A DNA stretch of 19,104 nt from contig WQXR01000010.1 of assembly GCA_009784745.1 (NCBI GenBank), forward strand, positions 1 to 19,104, written 5' to 3'. The notes under the pieces are model-generated. The model was not told where the DNA came from. It was given only the letters and a program-made list of their open reading frames with translations, and did not search any database. The stretch is from Methanomassiliicoccaceae archaeon (GTDB lineage: Archaea > Thermoplasmatota > Thermoplasmata > Methanomassiliicoccales > Methanomethylophilaceae). Made by a program: the position numbers and the translations under genes. Numbering within the stretch: position 1 is the first letter of the stretch; each line of letters begins with the position of its first letter. Shown piece after piece: positions 1 to 8,318 of the stretch.

Positions 1-240
1 ATGGTGCACCATCTCGGTTTTTAATTCATCAGCAAGACCGATTATCTTTATCGCTTCGAATTGGCATTTGTTAACGCATATCCCGCATCCGGCACACAAT
101 TCTTCTGAAATTATCGGTTTACCGCGTTCTCCTATGACAATTGCTTCAACACCCGTTCTCATCTTCGGACAGAAGTTTATGCACTCTTTGTTGCATTTTC
201 TGTGCTGACATCTGTCATGAAGGACGGCCGCTATGCGCAT
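1..240 (-). CDS. ABCE1/RLI ribosome-recycling ATPase, N-terminal part (runs off left edge)
   Basis: Only the first 80 residues are inside the window. They form the paired [4Fe-4S] domain that opens ABCE1 (RLI), the ATPase that splits ribosomes after termination in archaea and eukaryotes. Cluster cysteines are at residues 11, 16, 20, 24 and 49, 52, 55, 59, and the family signatures RTGVEAIVIGE, KPIISEELC and GCGICV are all present. The nucleotide-binding domains would lie to the left of base 1. I chose the ATG at 240 because homologues begin MRIAV; an in-frame ATG at 288 would add 16 residues without family support. A TATA-like element near 299-308 would place transcription start around 276, which also favours 240. 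The gene is divergent from the MATE transporter. Confidence 0.9.
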   Translation of the reverse strand, partial: MRIAAVLHDRCQHRKCNKECINFCPKMRTGVEAIVIGERGKPIISEELCAGCGICVNKCQFEAIKIIGLADELKTEMVHH

Positions 241-328
241 GCTCTCGCTTATTGTTAACTCAGATATAAGTCTTAGCGAGATGTCCATCTTCTGCGAAGG
301 TATATGCAACTGACAGAATGACGTTGTG

Positions 329-336
329 TTTATATC
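329..336 (+). promoter_or_regulatory. TATA box for the MATE gene
   Basis: TTTATATC lies 41 bases before the ATG at 374, predicting transcription start near 360 and a leader of about 14 bases. It overlaps the open frame upstream of 374, so the longer GTG start at 326 is unlikely. Confidence 0.45.
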
Positions 337-373
337 CCACCTCATTATCGTGGTGGACGTGTCCGACGACGAA

Positions 374-1741
374 ATGACGAAAGATGTGGAGACGATGCTC
401 GGGGCTCCGAAAAAGGCGATCGTCAAGATGGCCATTCCGACGATAGTCGCGATGCTCGCGTCATCGATAAACGGATTGGTCGATGCGGCATGGATATCGG
501 GTCTAGGATCTGATGCATTGGCCGCCATAGGATTATTATTTCCGATATTCTTCATCACCGTCGGTGTATCCAGCGGAATAAGCATAGGCGCTTCGTCAGC
601 TATAGCAAGATATATCGGTTCAGGGAACAAGGAACAGGCGGAACGTACGGCATCCGTTGCGTTCTCTTTGACGATATTGTTCGCGATCCTGTTCTCAATA
701 CTGGGATTTACGATCGCAAGACCGATGATGATGGCCATCGGCGGTGCCGATGTCATAGACTATTGCATGGATTATGCGAACGTGTTGTTCATTTTTGCAA
801 TTGTATTCTTTATCAACGCACTGATGTCCAGCATATTAAGGTCAGAAGGAAGCGCAAAAAGATCGATGGTAATAATGATATCCGGCGCGATACTGAATCT
901 GATACTGGATCCGATATTCATATACACATTCGGCTGGGGAATGGCCGGTGCGGCATTCGCGACCGCTGTTGCTTTGACGGTATCGACGATACCGGCATTC
1001 TATTGGTTCTGGATAAAGAGGGATACATACATCAAGATACGGATAGGAAGACCGCACTTTGACAAGTTGATAGCGAAGGACATCTTCCGCGTAGGTATTC
1101 CGGCGTCGTTCGAGTTCGTTGCGATATCCGTTGCAGTGATACTGATGAACATGATACTCGTCACAACAGCGGAAGGGACGGACGCCGTTGCCATCTACTC
1201 GGCGGGCTGGCGGATATTCAACATAATAATGATCCCATGTCTCGGAATAGGCGCGGCCGTCGTTCCGATATGTGCGGCCGCCTTCGGCGGGAACGATCCT
1301 AAGAAAGTGAAACTTGCGTTCATGTACTCGCTTAAGTTATCCGTACTGACAATGGCGGTCCTCGCACTTTTGTTATTCGTGACGGCAGGTCTGTTCGCAT
1401 CGCTGTTCTCATATTCCGACGGTACTGCATATCTGCACAGTAAATTGGTGACGTTCATACGTATATCATGCTCATTCCTGCCGTTCATCGGCCTCGGTGT
1501 ACTGTCATCGTCGTTATTTCAGGCGCTGGGGATGGGAACTAAGGCATTTGTATCAACAACATTCAGGAATTTTGTGCTTTTACCGCCGGTATTCCTCATA
1601 AGTCTGAACGGTACGCTGACGGACATATGGTGGTGTGCCGCGATAATGGAGATAATCGGACCGGTCATCGTCGGAATATGGTGTTTATTCATCGTCACCG
1701 CACTGATGAAAGGAAAGTTCATTTACTCATCCAAAACATGA
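374..1741 (+). CDS. MATE-family multidrug/cation efflux transporter
   Basis: A 455-residue integral membrane protein of the MATE family (multi antimicrobial extrusion, COG0534). Members export cationic compounds or metabolites in exchange for Na+ or H+. The sequence is a succession of about 12 hydrophobic helices in two similar halves. The opening (MTKDVETMLGAPKKAI, then IPTIVAMLASSINGLVDA) is typical of archaeal and clostridial members. The GTG-started frame reaches back to 326, but ATG 374 matches the usual N-terminus and fits the TATA box. The substrate cannot be read from the sequence. It is a single gene, divergent from ABCE1 and followed by its own promoter for metG, so there is no operon partner to suggest a cargo. 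Confidence 0.9.
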   Translation: MTKDVETMLGAPKKAIVKMAIPTIVAMLASSINGLVDAAWISGLGSDALAAIGLLFPIFFITVGVSSGISIGASSAIARYIGSGNKEQAERTASVAFSLTILFAILFSILGFTIARPMMMAIGGADVIDYCMDYANVLFIFAIVFFINALMSSILRSEGSAKRSMVIMISGAILNLILDPIFIYTFGWGMAGAAFATAVALTVSTIPAFYWFWIKRDTYIKIRIGRPHFDKLIAKDIFRVGIPASFEFVAISVAVILMNMILVTTAEGTDAVAIYSAGWRIFNIIMIPCLGIGAAVVPICAAAFGGNDPKKVKLAFMYSLKLSVLTMAVLALLLFVTAGLFASLFSYSDGTAYLHSKLVTFIRISCSFLPFIGLGVLSSSLFQALGMGTKAFVSTTFRNFVLLPPVFLISLNGTLTDIWWCAAIMEIIGPVIVGIWCLFIVTALMKGKFIYSSKT

Positions 1742-1777
1742 ACATATGATTTTCAGCACACATCCGACGTAATATTT

Positions 1778-1784
1778 CATATAC
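1778..1784 (+). promoter_or_regulatory. TATA box for metG
   Basis: CATATAC is centred 31 bases before the metG ATG, with no purine-rich ribosome site between. This implies a leaderless or nearly leaderless transcript. Confidence 0.45.
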
Positions 1785-1811
1785 GCGTTAATCATCATCT
1801 GAAAAGATAAG

Positions 1812-4010
1812 ATGGAAAAGATATTCATTGGTGTGGCGTGGCCTTATGCCAACGGAACGATACATTTGGGACACATGGCCGGTTCTCTGTTACCGCCGGA
1901 TATATTCAGCAGATACAACAGGATGAAAGGGAACGAGGTCATGATGGTATCGGGCTCCGATCAGCACGGAACCCCTATAACAGTTACCGCCGAAAAGGAA
2001 GGAACAACACCGTCCAAGGTGGCGGAACGGTTCCATAACATAAACAAAAAAGCGATAGAGGACATGAACATTGAGTTCTCGTTGTTCACAAGGACCGGTA
2101 CCGACAACCACAAAGATACGGTCCACGAGATATTTTTGAAATTATTGGAAAAAGGATATCTTTACGAAAAGGAGACCATGCAATATTTTTGTAAGAAATG
2201 TTCAAAATTCCTGCCGGACAGGTACGTAGAGGGAACATGTCCGCAATGCGGCGCAGAGAATACGAGAAGCGATCAGTGCGACGCATGCGGAACGACATTC
2301 GAAACGGGCGATCTGAAGAATGCGGTATGCGTTCACTGTCATACGGAACCTGAGATAAAAGGGACAAATCATTTCTTCCTCAGGTTAAGCGCGTTCAGCG
2401 ACGATCTTCTGGATTACCTGAAAGACAAAACGTACTGGCGTTCGAACGTTGAGACGTTCACCACCAACTGGCTGAAGGACGGTCTGAAGGACAGGCCGAT
2501 AACAAGGGACATGGAATGGGGGATACCTGTTCCAGTGGAAGGCTGGAAAGGCAAAGTGATATACGTATGGTTCGAAGCTGTGATAGGCTACCTGAGCGCA
2601 TCAAAAGAATATTCAAAGATCATCGGCAACGACGAATATTGGAAAGAGTTCTGGATGAACGAAGGAACGAAACATTATTATTTCTTAGGAAAGGACAACA
2701 TTCCGTTCCATTCGATAATATGGCCGTCGATACTCATGGGATACGGTTCTCTGAATCTTCCGTATGACATCCCTGCGAATGAATATCTTATGTTCAAAGG
2801 AGGGAAACTTTCCAAAAGCCGCGGAGGCGCAATAGACATACCGTCCGTTATTGAGAGATACGACGCAGACATCATAAGATACTATCTTTCGGCAGTGATG
2901 CCGGATACCCACGATTCAGAGTTCTCATGGGACGACTTCCGGACAAAGGTGAACAATGAATTAGTTTCAGCATTGGGGAACTACTATCACAGATGCTTAA
3001 GTTTCACGAAAAAGAATTTCTCGTTCATTCCGGACAGCCTCAACGGTACAGAACTGAAGGAAGTGAACGCGGAAATAGAAAGATCCGTGAAAGAATACGA
3101 CCAGTATATGATGAACTGTGATCTCAAAAAGGCACTCAAAACAGTGATGGACCTTTCCCGTTACGGTAACAGATACTTCGATTCCAGAAAACCATGGGCG
3201 TTGGTGAAGGAAAATAAAGAAAAATGCGGAGAGGTATTGAACGCTTCGCTGCAGATCGTAAAAGCACTTGCGTTAATGGCGTGGCCGTTCATGCCCTCAT
3301 CCTCGGAAAGGATATGGAAATTCACAGGTCTTGAAGGAACTCCGTTGTCTTTCGGGTCATCATACACCGCACCGTTACCGACAGGTGCAGAACTTCCGGA
3401 ACCCGTTCCGGTATACGCGAAAGTGGAACTTCCGAAGGAAGAGGAGGTTCAGACAGCGCAGCCTGTGAAAGATGCCGTAAAAGAAGCATCACCGTTCGCG
3501 GACATGAAAAGATTAGATATACGTGTGGGTGAGATAACGGAAGCGGAAGATCATCCGGATGCGGAAAAATTGTTCAAATTGAAAGTGAACGTCGGTGAGG
3601 AAAGACAGATAGTCGCCGGTCTAAGAGCATATTACAAGAAAGAGGAAATGATCGACCGAAAGATATTGGTCGTATGCAATCTTAAACCCGCCAAACTGAG
3701 AGGGATAATGTCCCAAGGTATGTTGCTGGCGGCGGACGATGAACAGCTGGGCGGAACGACCGTCTCGCTGCTGAGGCCGTCAAAGGACGTACCTAACGGA
3801 ACTAAATTCAACTGCGGCATGACCATGAACGAAAATGAGATCGAATACAAAGATTTTCAAAAAGTGACGATAAAAGTGACACATTCCGACGATGCGGGAA
3901 CAATGGCAGCGGTCGTTATTGACAGAAATGAAATGATAACGTTATCTGATGGCAACGGATGCTTCGCAGTTACGGATCGTAAGATAAAGGACGGAGCAAG
4001 CGTCAGATGA
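1812..4010 (+). CDS. metG: Methionyl-tRNA synthetase with C-terminal tRNA-binding domain
   Basis: Charges tRNA-Met with methionine in the cytoplasm. The 732-residue protein has the class I signatures HLGH (residues 18-21) and KLSKS (332-336). The connective zinc domain carries four CxxC knuckles (C127/130, C143/146, C156/159, C173/176), the two-zinc form. The Rossmann core and helical anticodon domain run to about residue 515. A proline/glutamate linker leads to an EMAP/Trbp111-type OB fold (about 561-667; DIRVGEITEAEDHPDAEKL, LRGIMSQGMLLAA). About 65 further residues follow the OB fold, and I do not recognise them. In many archaea the tRNA-binding domain is a separate protein; here it is fused as in bacterial MetG. 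The stop overlaps the start of the downstream PHP gene (ATGA). Confidence 0.97.
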   Translation: MEKIFIGVAWPYANGTIHLGHMAGSLLPPDIFSRYNRMKGNEVMMVSGSDQHGTPITVTAEKEGTTPSKVAERFHNINKKAIEDMNIEFSLFTRTGTDNHKDTVHEIFLKLLEKGYLYEKETMQYFCKKCSKFLPDRYVEGTCPQCGAENTRSDQCDACGTTFETGDLKNAVCVHCHTEPEIKGTNHFFLRLSAFSDDLLDYLKDKTYWRSNVETFTTNWLKDGLKDRPITRDMEWGIPVPVEGWKGKVIYVWFEAVIGYLSASKEYSKIIGNDEYWKEFWMNEGTKHYYFLGKDNIPFHSIIWPSILMGYGSLNLPYDIPANEYLMFKGGKLSKSRGGAIDIPSVIERYDADIIRYYLSAVMPDTHDSEFSWDDFRTKVNNELVSALGNYYHRCLSFTKKNFSFIPDSLNGTELKEVNAEIERSVKEYDQYMMNCDLKKALKTVMDLSRYGNRYFDSRKPWALVKENKEKCGEVLNASLQIVKALALMAWPFMPSSSERIWKFTGLEGTPLSFGSSYTAPLPTGAELPEPVPVYAKVELPKEEEVQTAQPVKDAVKEASPFADMKRLDIRVGEITEAEDHPDAEKLFKLKVNVGEERQIVAGLRAYYKKEEMIDRKILVVCNLKPAKLRGIMSQGMLLAADDEQLGGTTVSLLRPSKDVPNGTKFNCGMTMNENEIEYKDFQKVTIKVTHSDDAGTMAAVVIDRNEMITLSDGNGCFAVTDRKIKDGASVR

Positions 4011-4660
4011 AAGCAGATCTGCACATCCATTCCTCGAATTCGAACGACGGACGGTCATCCGTGGAAGAGATAATAATATCGGCAAGGTCAAAAGGGATAG
4101 GATGCATCGCGATAGCGGATCACAATTGCTTCAATTCGTATAAAGAATTATCAAATTTTAATGACATCATGATCGTTCCAGCCATTGAGATATCATCATC
4201 GGAAGGACACATACTCGCATACGGTATCAATTGTCTCATACCGAGAGGGAAAAGCGTTCCTGAGACGATAGATATGATACACAACGCCGGAGGCATCGCA
4301 GTTGCTGCACACCCATACAGATGGTGGTCAGGTATCGGAGAAAAGAATGTCATCGATACTTTTGATGCGGTGGAAACGTTCAATGCACGATCCACCAAAG
4401 GTTCCAACGGAAAAGCATCAAGACTTGCGTCAAAACTTGGAAAACCGATCACCGCGGGAAGCGACGCTCACCATGCGTCGAATGTAGGGGAAGCATACGC
4501 GGAATTCTCCGATGACATAACGGATTGGGAAGATGTCATCAAAGCGATACTTGCCGGTAACGCGAGCGTCAGCGGAAAGCACAGAACGCGCAAACAAACT
4601 GTAAAGTACGGATACAAGTCCATCACAGAATGGATAGGCCGCGGATTCAAAAAGATGTGA
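4007..4660 (+). CDS. PHP-domain metal-dependent phosphoesterase
   Basis: A 217-residue stand-alone PHP protein (polymerase and histidinol phosphatase superfamily, TrpH/YciV-like). All metal-binding motifs are visible: DLHIHS (H6, H8), ADHN (D38, H39), E61, H68, AHP (H102) and GSDAHH (D153, H155). These would hold a multinuclear metal centre that hydrolyses phosphoesters. Relatives act on nucleoside 3',5'-bisphosphates or short RNA ends, but the substrate here cannot be read. Its ATG overlaps the metG TGA by four bases (ATGA), so the two genes are almost certainly translated together. A purine-rich GGAGCAAG upstream, inside metG, may help. It converges with the PAPS-reductase fusion, leaving only nine bases between the two stop codons. 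Confidence 0.88.
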   Translation: MKADLHIHSSNSNDGRSSVEEIIISARSKGIGCIAIADHNCFNSYKELSNFNDIMIVPAIEISSSEGHILAYGINCLIPRGKSVPETIDMIHNAGGIAVAAHPYRWWSGIGEKNVIDTFDAVETFNARSTKGSNGKASRLASKLGKPITAGSDAHHASNVGEAYAEFSDDITDWEDVIKAILAGNASVSGKHRTRKQTVKYGYKSITEWIGRGFKKM

Positions 4661-4669
4661 TAGGTCCTG

Positions 4670-6589
4670 TCAGAGACTGAATTCCTCTTCTCTGAAGTTC
4701 ACCGCAGGACAAGGGCCTAAACACTTCTCGCATTGGACACATTTTTCATGATCCAAGATAACAGAATTATCTTTAAGCGATAACGCAGATTCAGGACATC
4801 TGGCTATGCATAATGAACAGCATACGCATTGTTCCGATCTTATGATGAGATCGAACATTTTTCTCATCGCTTTACGGACATTATTCTCATCAGCGCCCTT
4901 GGAGATCATCGATCCTTCTCGAAATACCGTAATATTGTTGACGCTCAACCATTGGCCGCCATCGTCCGCCTCAATGTTCTTTCCCAATATGCCCGCCAAT
5001 CTTTTCAGTTTATCAATGTCAACGGAACGTGATACGGCACCTTCGACGCTGAACCCAAGGACGCATGGCGAATGTCCTTCCTGCACCTTCAGGAACAGCG
5101 GCCCCGATCTCGCAGATTGCTTTTTTAATTCCGTAATATCCTTTCCCGTTACGCGCATCACTTCTTCCCGTATGGAATCGGGCGCTTTCTTCCATCTCCA
5201 TAATCCGTATCCTTTCCATTCATCAGGCAACCCGCGCGAGGATGAAAGATCATTCAGGTACGTATCCCATTGTTCGTATCTGTCGCTCTTTCCTTTGACG
5301 ATGTCCAGTTCTGAAAGGTCTGACGCAGGGCAAAGGAAACATCCGATACGATCCAAGCCTCTGGTGTACCACACATTGAATTCCGCTTTTTTCCAAAAGA
5401 TGTACATCCATACGTGCAGCGAATTCCAGCTTTGGATGGGCGAAGCCCCTATCTGTCCCGGCGTCCAAGGGTTCTTCCATACACGCGGTTTGGAGTGCCT
5501 CGCTTCCGATTCATATTTTCTCTGACCGATGAATGACAATACTCCGTTCGGGAAGTTCTTCAGTATCGCGTTAACGGTAGGCCCCAATTTATTAGTTTTA
5601 CAGCACCATCTGAAATCCTTTGCAGGCGGCCCGAAGTGAATTAAATTTCCGAAGAATGCATCGGTCGGTGCTTTTTCTTCGATAAGTTCAAGATCATATC
5701 TTTTTACGGTATCGTGCACATGCTCAACGGTCTCGCTGAATTCGAGTCCCGTGTCGATGAATAATACAGGAAGTCTATGACCTGCATCCAGCGTGAGCAA
5801 CAGAGTAGCAAGACTATCTTTTCCTCCGGAAAAAGATACGACGGCAGGAATATCATTCTTTGACACCATATCGTTAATAAAAACAACGGCCTCATTACTT
5901 CTGCGTTCAAGAACCGGCCGATTTGCATCAATGACATCATCCCATGTTGCTTTTTTATCGATCTGTAAAAATTCTTCCTTGTCGACCCATTTCTTCTTCA
6001 CGGCTATTCCGCGGTCGCTTTTTATCATTTCGTCTGCGTTCATCCTTGCCAATCCCGTTGCAATGACATTCCTTTCAGTATCGATGATGATAACTTCGTC
6101 GTCATCCTTGACATCAGGATGGGCATCGACGACGCCAGGAGCCATCAGATTCTTATTTTCGCGGATGAACCTTACCGCTGACGGGTCGCATACAACGAAC
6201 CCTTTTGTCATGACATTACCGATGCGCATCGCACCCTGCATTCTGTTAAGCAATTTCCATCCGCTTCCGATATCATAACGCATCGTTGCAACAACACTGC
6301 CGTCGGTGATTATCTCATCCATACGGTCAAGCGACGGTGCTTTGTTCAGCAGAACGATATGACCGTCCGGGATCAACACATCTCCGGAACCAGGACCGAA
6401 TTGCGAATCCGCCAATTCTCTGATGAATTCCAGATCATGACGGAACGCAGGTCTTACGTCCCCCGGAGGAGTGACATCAACTTCCTTTGTATCAGATCCG
6501 CAGATCGAACAAACGGCATCTTCGAGAATGGGCAAATTACAATTAAAGCACCATCTCAGATGATTCTTGCCCAATCTTACCGCTGCCAT
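4670..6589 (-). CDS. Zinc ribbon-PUA-PAPS reductase-like-2x[4Fe-4S] fusion protein
   Basis: A 639-residue fusion. In order: an N-terminal zinc ribbon (C14, C17, C27, C30); a PUA-like RNA-binding fold (about 110-185); an adenine nucleotide alpha-hydrolase/PAPS-reductase domain with the PP-loop SGGKDS (254-259) and a CC...CxxC set (C329, C330, C417, C420), as in [4Fe-4S] APS/PAPS reductases; and a C-terminal ferredoxin with two clusters (C588-C598 and C617-C627). This architecture recurs in methanogens. Proposed roles are reduction of adenylylated sulfate or a sulfur-transfer or RNA-thiolation reaction; the PUA domain favours an RNA substrate, but this is inference. The frame is open to 6661, but the ATG at 6589 is correct: the preceding stretch overlaps the promoter (TATA at 6611-6620). 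Confidence 0.82.
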   Translation of the reverse strand: MAAVRLGKNHLRWCFNCNLPILEDAVCSICGSDTKEVDVTPPGDVRPAFRHDLEFIRELADSQFGPGSGDVLIPDGHIVLLNKAPSLDRMDEIITDGSVVATMRYDIGSGWKLLNRMQGAMRIGNVMTKGFVVCDPSAVRFIRENKNLMAPGVVDAHPDVKDDDEVIIIDTERNVIATGLARMNADEMIKSDRGIAVKKKWVDKEEFLQIDKKATWDDVIDANRPVLERRSNEAVVFINDMVSKNDIPAVVSFSGGKDSLATLLLTLDAGHRLPVLFIDTGLEFSETVEHVHDTVKRYDLELIEEKAPTDAFFGNLIHFGPPAKDFRWCCKTNKLGPTVNAILKNFPNGVLSFIGQRKYESEARHSKPRVWKNPWTPGQIGASPIQSWNSLHVWMYIFWKKAEFNVWYTRGLDRIGCFLCPASDLSELDIVKGKSDRYEQWDTYLNDLSSSRGLPDEWKGYGLWRWKKAPDSIREEVMRVTGKDITELKKQSARSGPLFLKVQEGHSPCVLGFSVEGAVSRSVDIDKLKRLAGILGKNIEADDGGQWLSVNNITVFREGSMISKGADENNVRKAMRKMFDLIIRSEQCVCCSLCIARCPESALSLKDNSVILDHEKCVQCEKCLGPCPAVNFREEEFSL

Positions 6590-6610
6590 AGTCCATCCCC
6601 AGAGGCATGC

Positions 6611-6620
6611 AAAATATAAA
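6611..6620 (-). promoter_or_regulatory. TATA box for the PAPS-reductase fusion gene
   Basis: On the minus strand TTTATATTTT is centred 27 bases before the ATG at 6589, the spacing of a leaderless archaeal transcript. It decides the start against the longer frame. Confidence 0.5.
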
Positions 6621-6646
6621 TGTTGATATGCGCAGAAACAAGAAAA

Positions 6647-6654
6647 CATAAATA
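6647..6654 (+). promoter_or_regulatory. TATA box for the aminotransferase gene
   Basis: CATAAATA is centred about 27 bases before the ATG at 6678. Together with the minus-strand TATA box at 6611-6620 it makes an 88-bp divergent promoter region in which both genes appear leaderless. Confidence 0.45.
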
Positions 6655-6677
6655 CGCACATTTATTGGCGGATTCTC

Positions 6678-7883
6678 ATGAAAGTTCCGATGAAAGCGTC
6701 CCGAAGAGCATCGGGCGTGGATTACGCGATACGCGAGATAGTCGTACCTGCAGAGGAAATGGAAAGGCAGGGAAAGCGTATGATAAAACTTAACATCGGA
6801 GATCCGAACAAATGGGACTTTCAGACACCCGAATATTTCAAAGCGGCGTTGCAGGAGGCCGTTGACAGAACGGACAACGGATACGGCGACTCGCAAGGCA
6901 GCCTCGAATTGAGACAAGCGATCGTTGACCGTGAATATGAGAAGCACGGCGTGAAGATAACTTCCAATAATGTCTTTGTGACATCAGGTGTGAGTGAGGC
7001 CGCGAACGTTCTGATGGGAACGTTCCTTGAACAGGGAGATGAGATACTTGTTCCCGGGCCAGGATATCCGTCATACACGCAGTATATCAGATACTTCGGC
7101 GGCGTTCCCGTGCCGTACAGGCAGATGGAAGAGGAGAACTGGCAGCCGGACATCGACATGATAAGGAAACGCATCACAAAAAGAACAAAAGCAATGATAG
7201 TCATAAATCCGAATAATCCCACGGGCGCCGTGTATCCGGAAAGATCGATACGCGAGATCGGTGATATTGCTGCAGAATACGGGATACCGCTGATATCCGA
7301 CGAAGTTTACGATAAAATAACATTTGAAGGAAAATTCTTCTCCGCTTCCCGTCTTCCGTCAGACGTTTCGCGGATAATCCTTAACGGTTTTTCTAAGGTC
7401 AACTTAATGCCGGGATGGAGAGTGGGTTACGGTTACTACATGGACGAACCTGGAATTTTGAATGAGATATTTGAAGGAATGATGAAACAACTCCGTTTGC
7501 GCATATGTTCCAACGTTCCATGTCAGTGGGCCGCAAAGGCATCATTACAGGGGCCGCAGGATTACATCGTCGAAATGAACGGCAAACTGAAAGAAAGGGC
7601 ATCGTTCACGTGTAAAAGACTTAACGAGATACCCGGAATTTCGGTGGAAAAGGCAAAAGGATCGATGTTCATGTTCCCCAAGGTAGAACTTACAAAATGG
7701 AAAGATGATATGGAATTTGTCCTCGATCTGTTAAGAACGGAAGGCGTGGTGTTCGTCAACGGTTCCGGATTCTGCACAGAATTCGGTCGGTCGCATTTCA
7801 GGACGATAACATTACCGCCGTTGTCCGTTCTCGAGGAAGCTTATGATAAACTGGAAAGGTTCATGATCCGAAGAAGATCATGA
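6678..7883 (+). CDS. PLP-dependent class I aminotransferase (AlaT/AspC-like)
   Basis: A 401-residue fold-type I aminotransferase that moves an amino group between an amino acid and a 2-oxo acid in the cytoplasm. The PLP-binding features are all visible: Y-containing NGYGDSQG (67-74), NPNNPTG (177-183, N180), SDEVYD (207-212, D208 and Y211), the Schiff-base lysine K240 in NGFSKV, and the phosphate-binding R248 in GWRVGY. The C-terminal substrate-binding arginine is probably in the FRTITLP stretch. The family resembles alanine or aspartate aminotransferases of archaea, but specificity is not decidable here. The start at 6678 fits the TATA spacing. The gene ends in a strong hairpin plus T-run shared with convergent ribH. 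Confidence 0.88.
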   Translation: MKVPMKASRRASGVDYAIREIVVPAEEMERQGKRMIKLNIGDPNKWDFQTPEYFKAALQEAVDRTDNGYGDSQGSLELRQAIVDREYEKHGVKITSNNVFVTSGVSEAANVLMGTFLEQGDEILVPGPGYPSYTQYIRYFGGVPVPYRQMEEENWQPDIDMIRKRITKRTKAMIVINPNNPTGAVYPERSIREIGDIAAEYGIPLISDEVYDKITFEGKFFSASRLPSDVSRIILNGFSKVNLMPGWRVGYGYYMDEPGILNEIFEGMMKQLRLRICSNVPCQWAAKASLQGPQDYIVEMNGKLKERASFTCKRLNEIPGISVEKAKGSMFMFPKVELTKWKDDMEFVLDLLRTEGVVFVNGSGFCTEFGRSHFRTITLPPLSVLEEAYDKLERFMIRRRS

Positions 7884-7903
7884 ACGTTCCGTTCATAATT
7901 TTT
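7859..7903 (+). terminator. Two overlapping hairpins plus T-run at the aminotransferase/ribH junction
   Basis: The first hairpin has perfect 10-bp arms (GTTCATGATC at 7859-7868 with 7876-7885, loop 7 bases). The second has perfect 7-bp arms (ATGAACG at 7880-7886 with 7890-7896, loop TTC) and is followed at once by AATTTTT (T-run 7899-7903), the layout of an intrinsic terminator. The arms share 7880-7885, so only one hairpin can form at a time. The aminotransferase TGA (7881-7883) and the ribH TGA (7893-7895) both lie inside. Confidence 0.7.
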
Positions 7904-8309
7904 CGAGGCGTTTCAGCATTTTTACTGCCGAATCAACAACATCCTTTCCTTTCTCTATCCGATCTACGGCCTGCAGTCTTGTCATTCCCGGTCCGGTGAC
8001 ACCGAACGCAACCGGTTTGTTGAATTCCAGCGAAAGATCGGCTATTTTTCGGGATGCATGTGAAATAACAACATCATCGTGTTCCGTCTCTCCTTCGATG
8101 ACGGCCCCTAATGTTATAACCGCGTCTATTGACCTTTCTTCAAGCAATTTCTTTACTGCCAGCGGCATGTCGAACACACCGGGCACCATTATTGTCCTTG
8201 TTATATCAACTTCCAAGAATTCCGCTTCCGCTTTGGCACGTTCTATCATCATCGACGTTATGTCGAAGTTGAATTCAGCCGCCACCATTCCGAGTTTGTA
8301 TTTTTTCAT
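7893..8309 (-). CDS. ribH: 6,7-dimethyl-8-ribityllumazine synthase
   Basis: Condenses 5-amino-6-ribitylaminouracil with 3,4-dihydroxy-2-butanone 4-phosphate to give 6,7-dimethyl-8-ribityllumazine, the penultimate step to riboflavin. At 138 residues it has the normal length. The hallmark GAVIEGETEHDDVV carries the catalytic histidine, and the substrate-binding patterns AEFN (near 11), PGVFDMP and GVTGPGMTRLQA are all present. It is the last gene of the minus-strand ribB-ribL-ribC-ribH operon, ten bases after ribC. A strong ribosome site (AAGGTGGT) stands just before its ATG. Lumazine synthases normally assemble into hollow icosahedral or pentameric particles. Confidence 0.96.
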   Translation of the reverse strand: MKKYKLGMVAAEFNFDITSMMIERAKAEAEFLEVDITRTIMVPGVFDMPLAVKKLLEERSIDAVITLGAVIEGETEHDDVVISHASRKIADLSLEFNKPVAFGVTGPGMTRLQAVDRIEKGKDVVDSAVKMLKRLEKL

Positions 8310-8318
8310 ATTACCACC

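Noticed and set aside
326..373. GTG-started N-terminal extension of the MATE protein
   Set aside because: It overlaps the likely TATA box, and family members begin near MTKDVETML.
4806..5525. 239-codon plus-strand ORF
   Set aside because: It lies wholly antisense to the PAPS-reductase domain, has no recognisable motif or ribosome site, and the minus strand encodes clear catalytic motifs.
5793..6278. 161-codon plus-strand ORF
   Set aside because: Antisense shadow of the same fusion gene, serine/threonine-rich with no domain.
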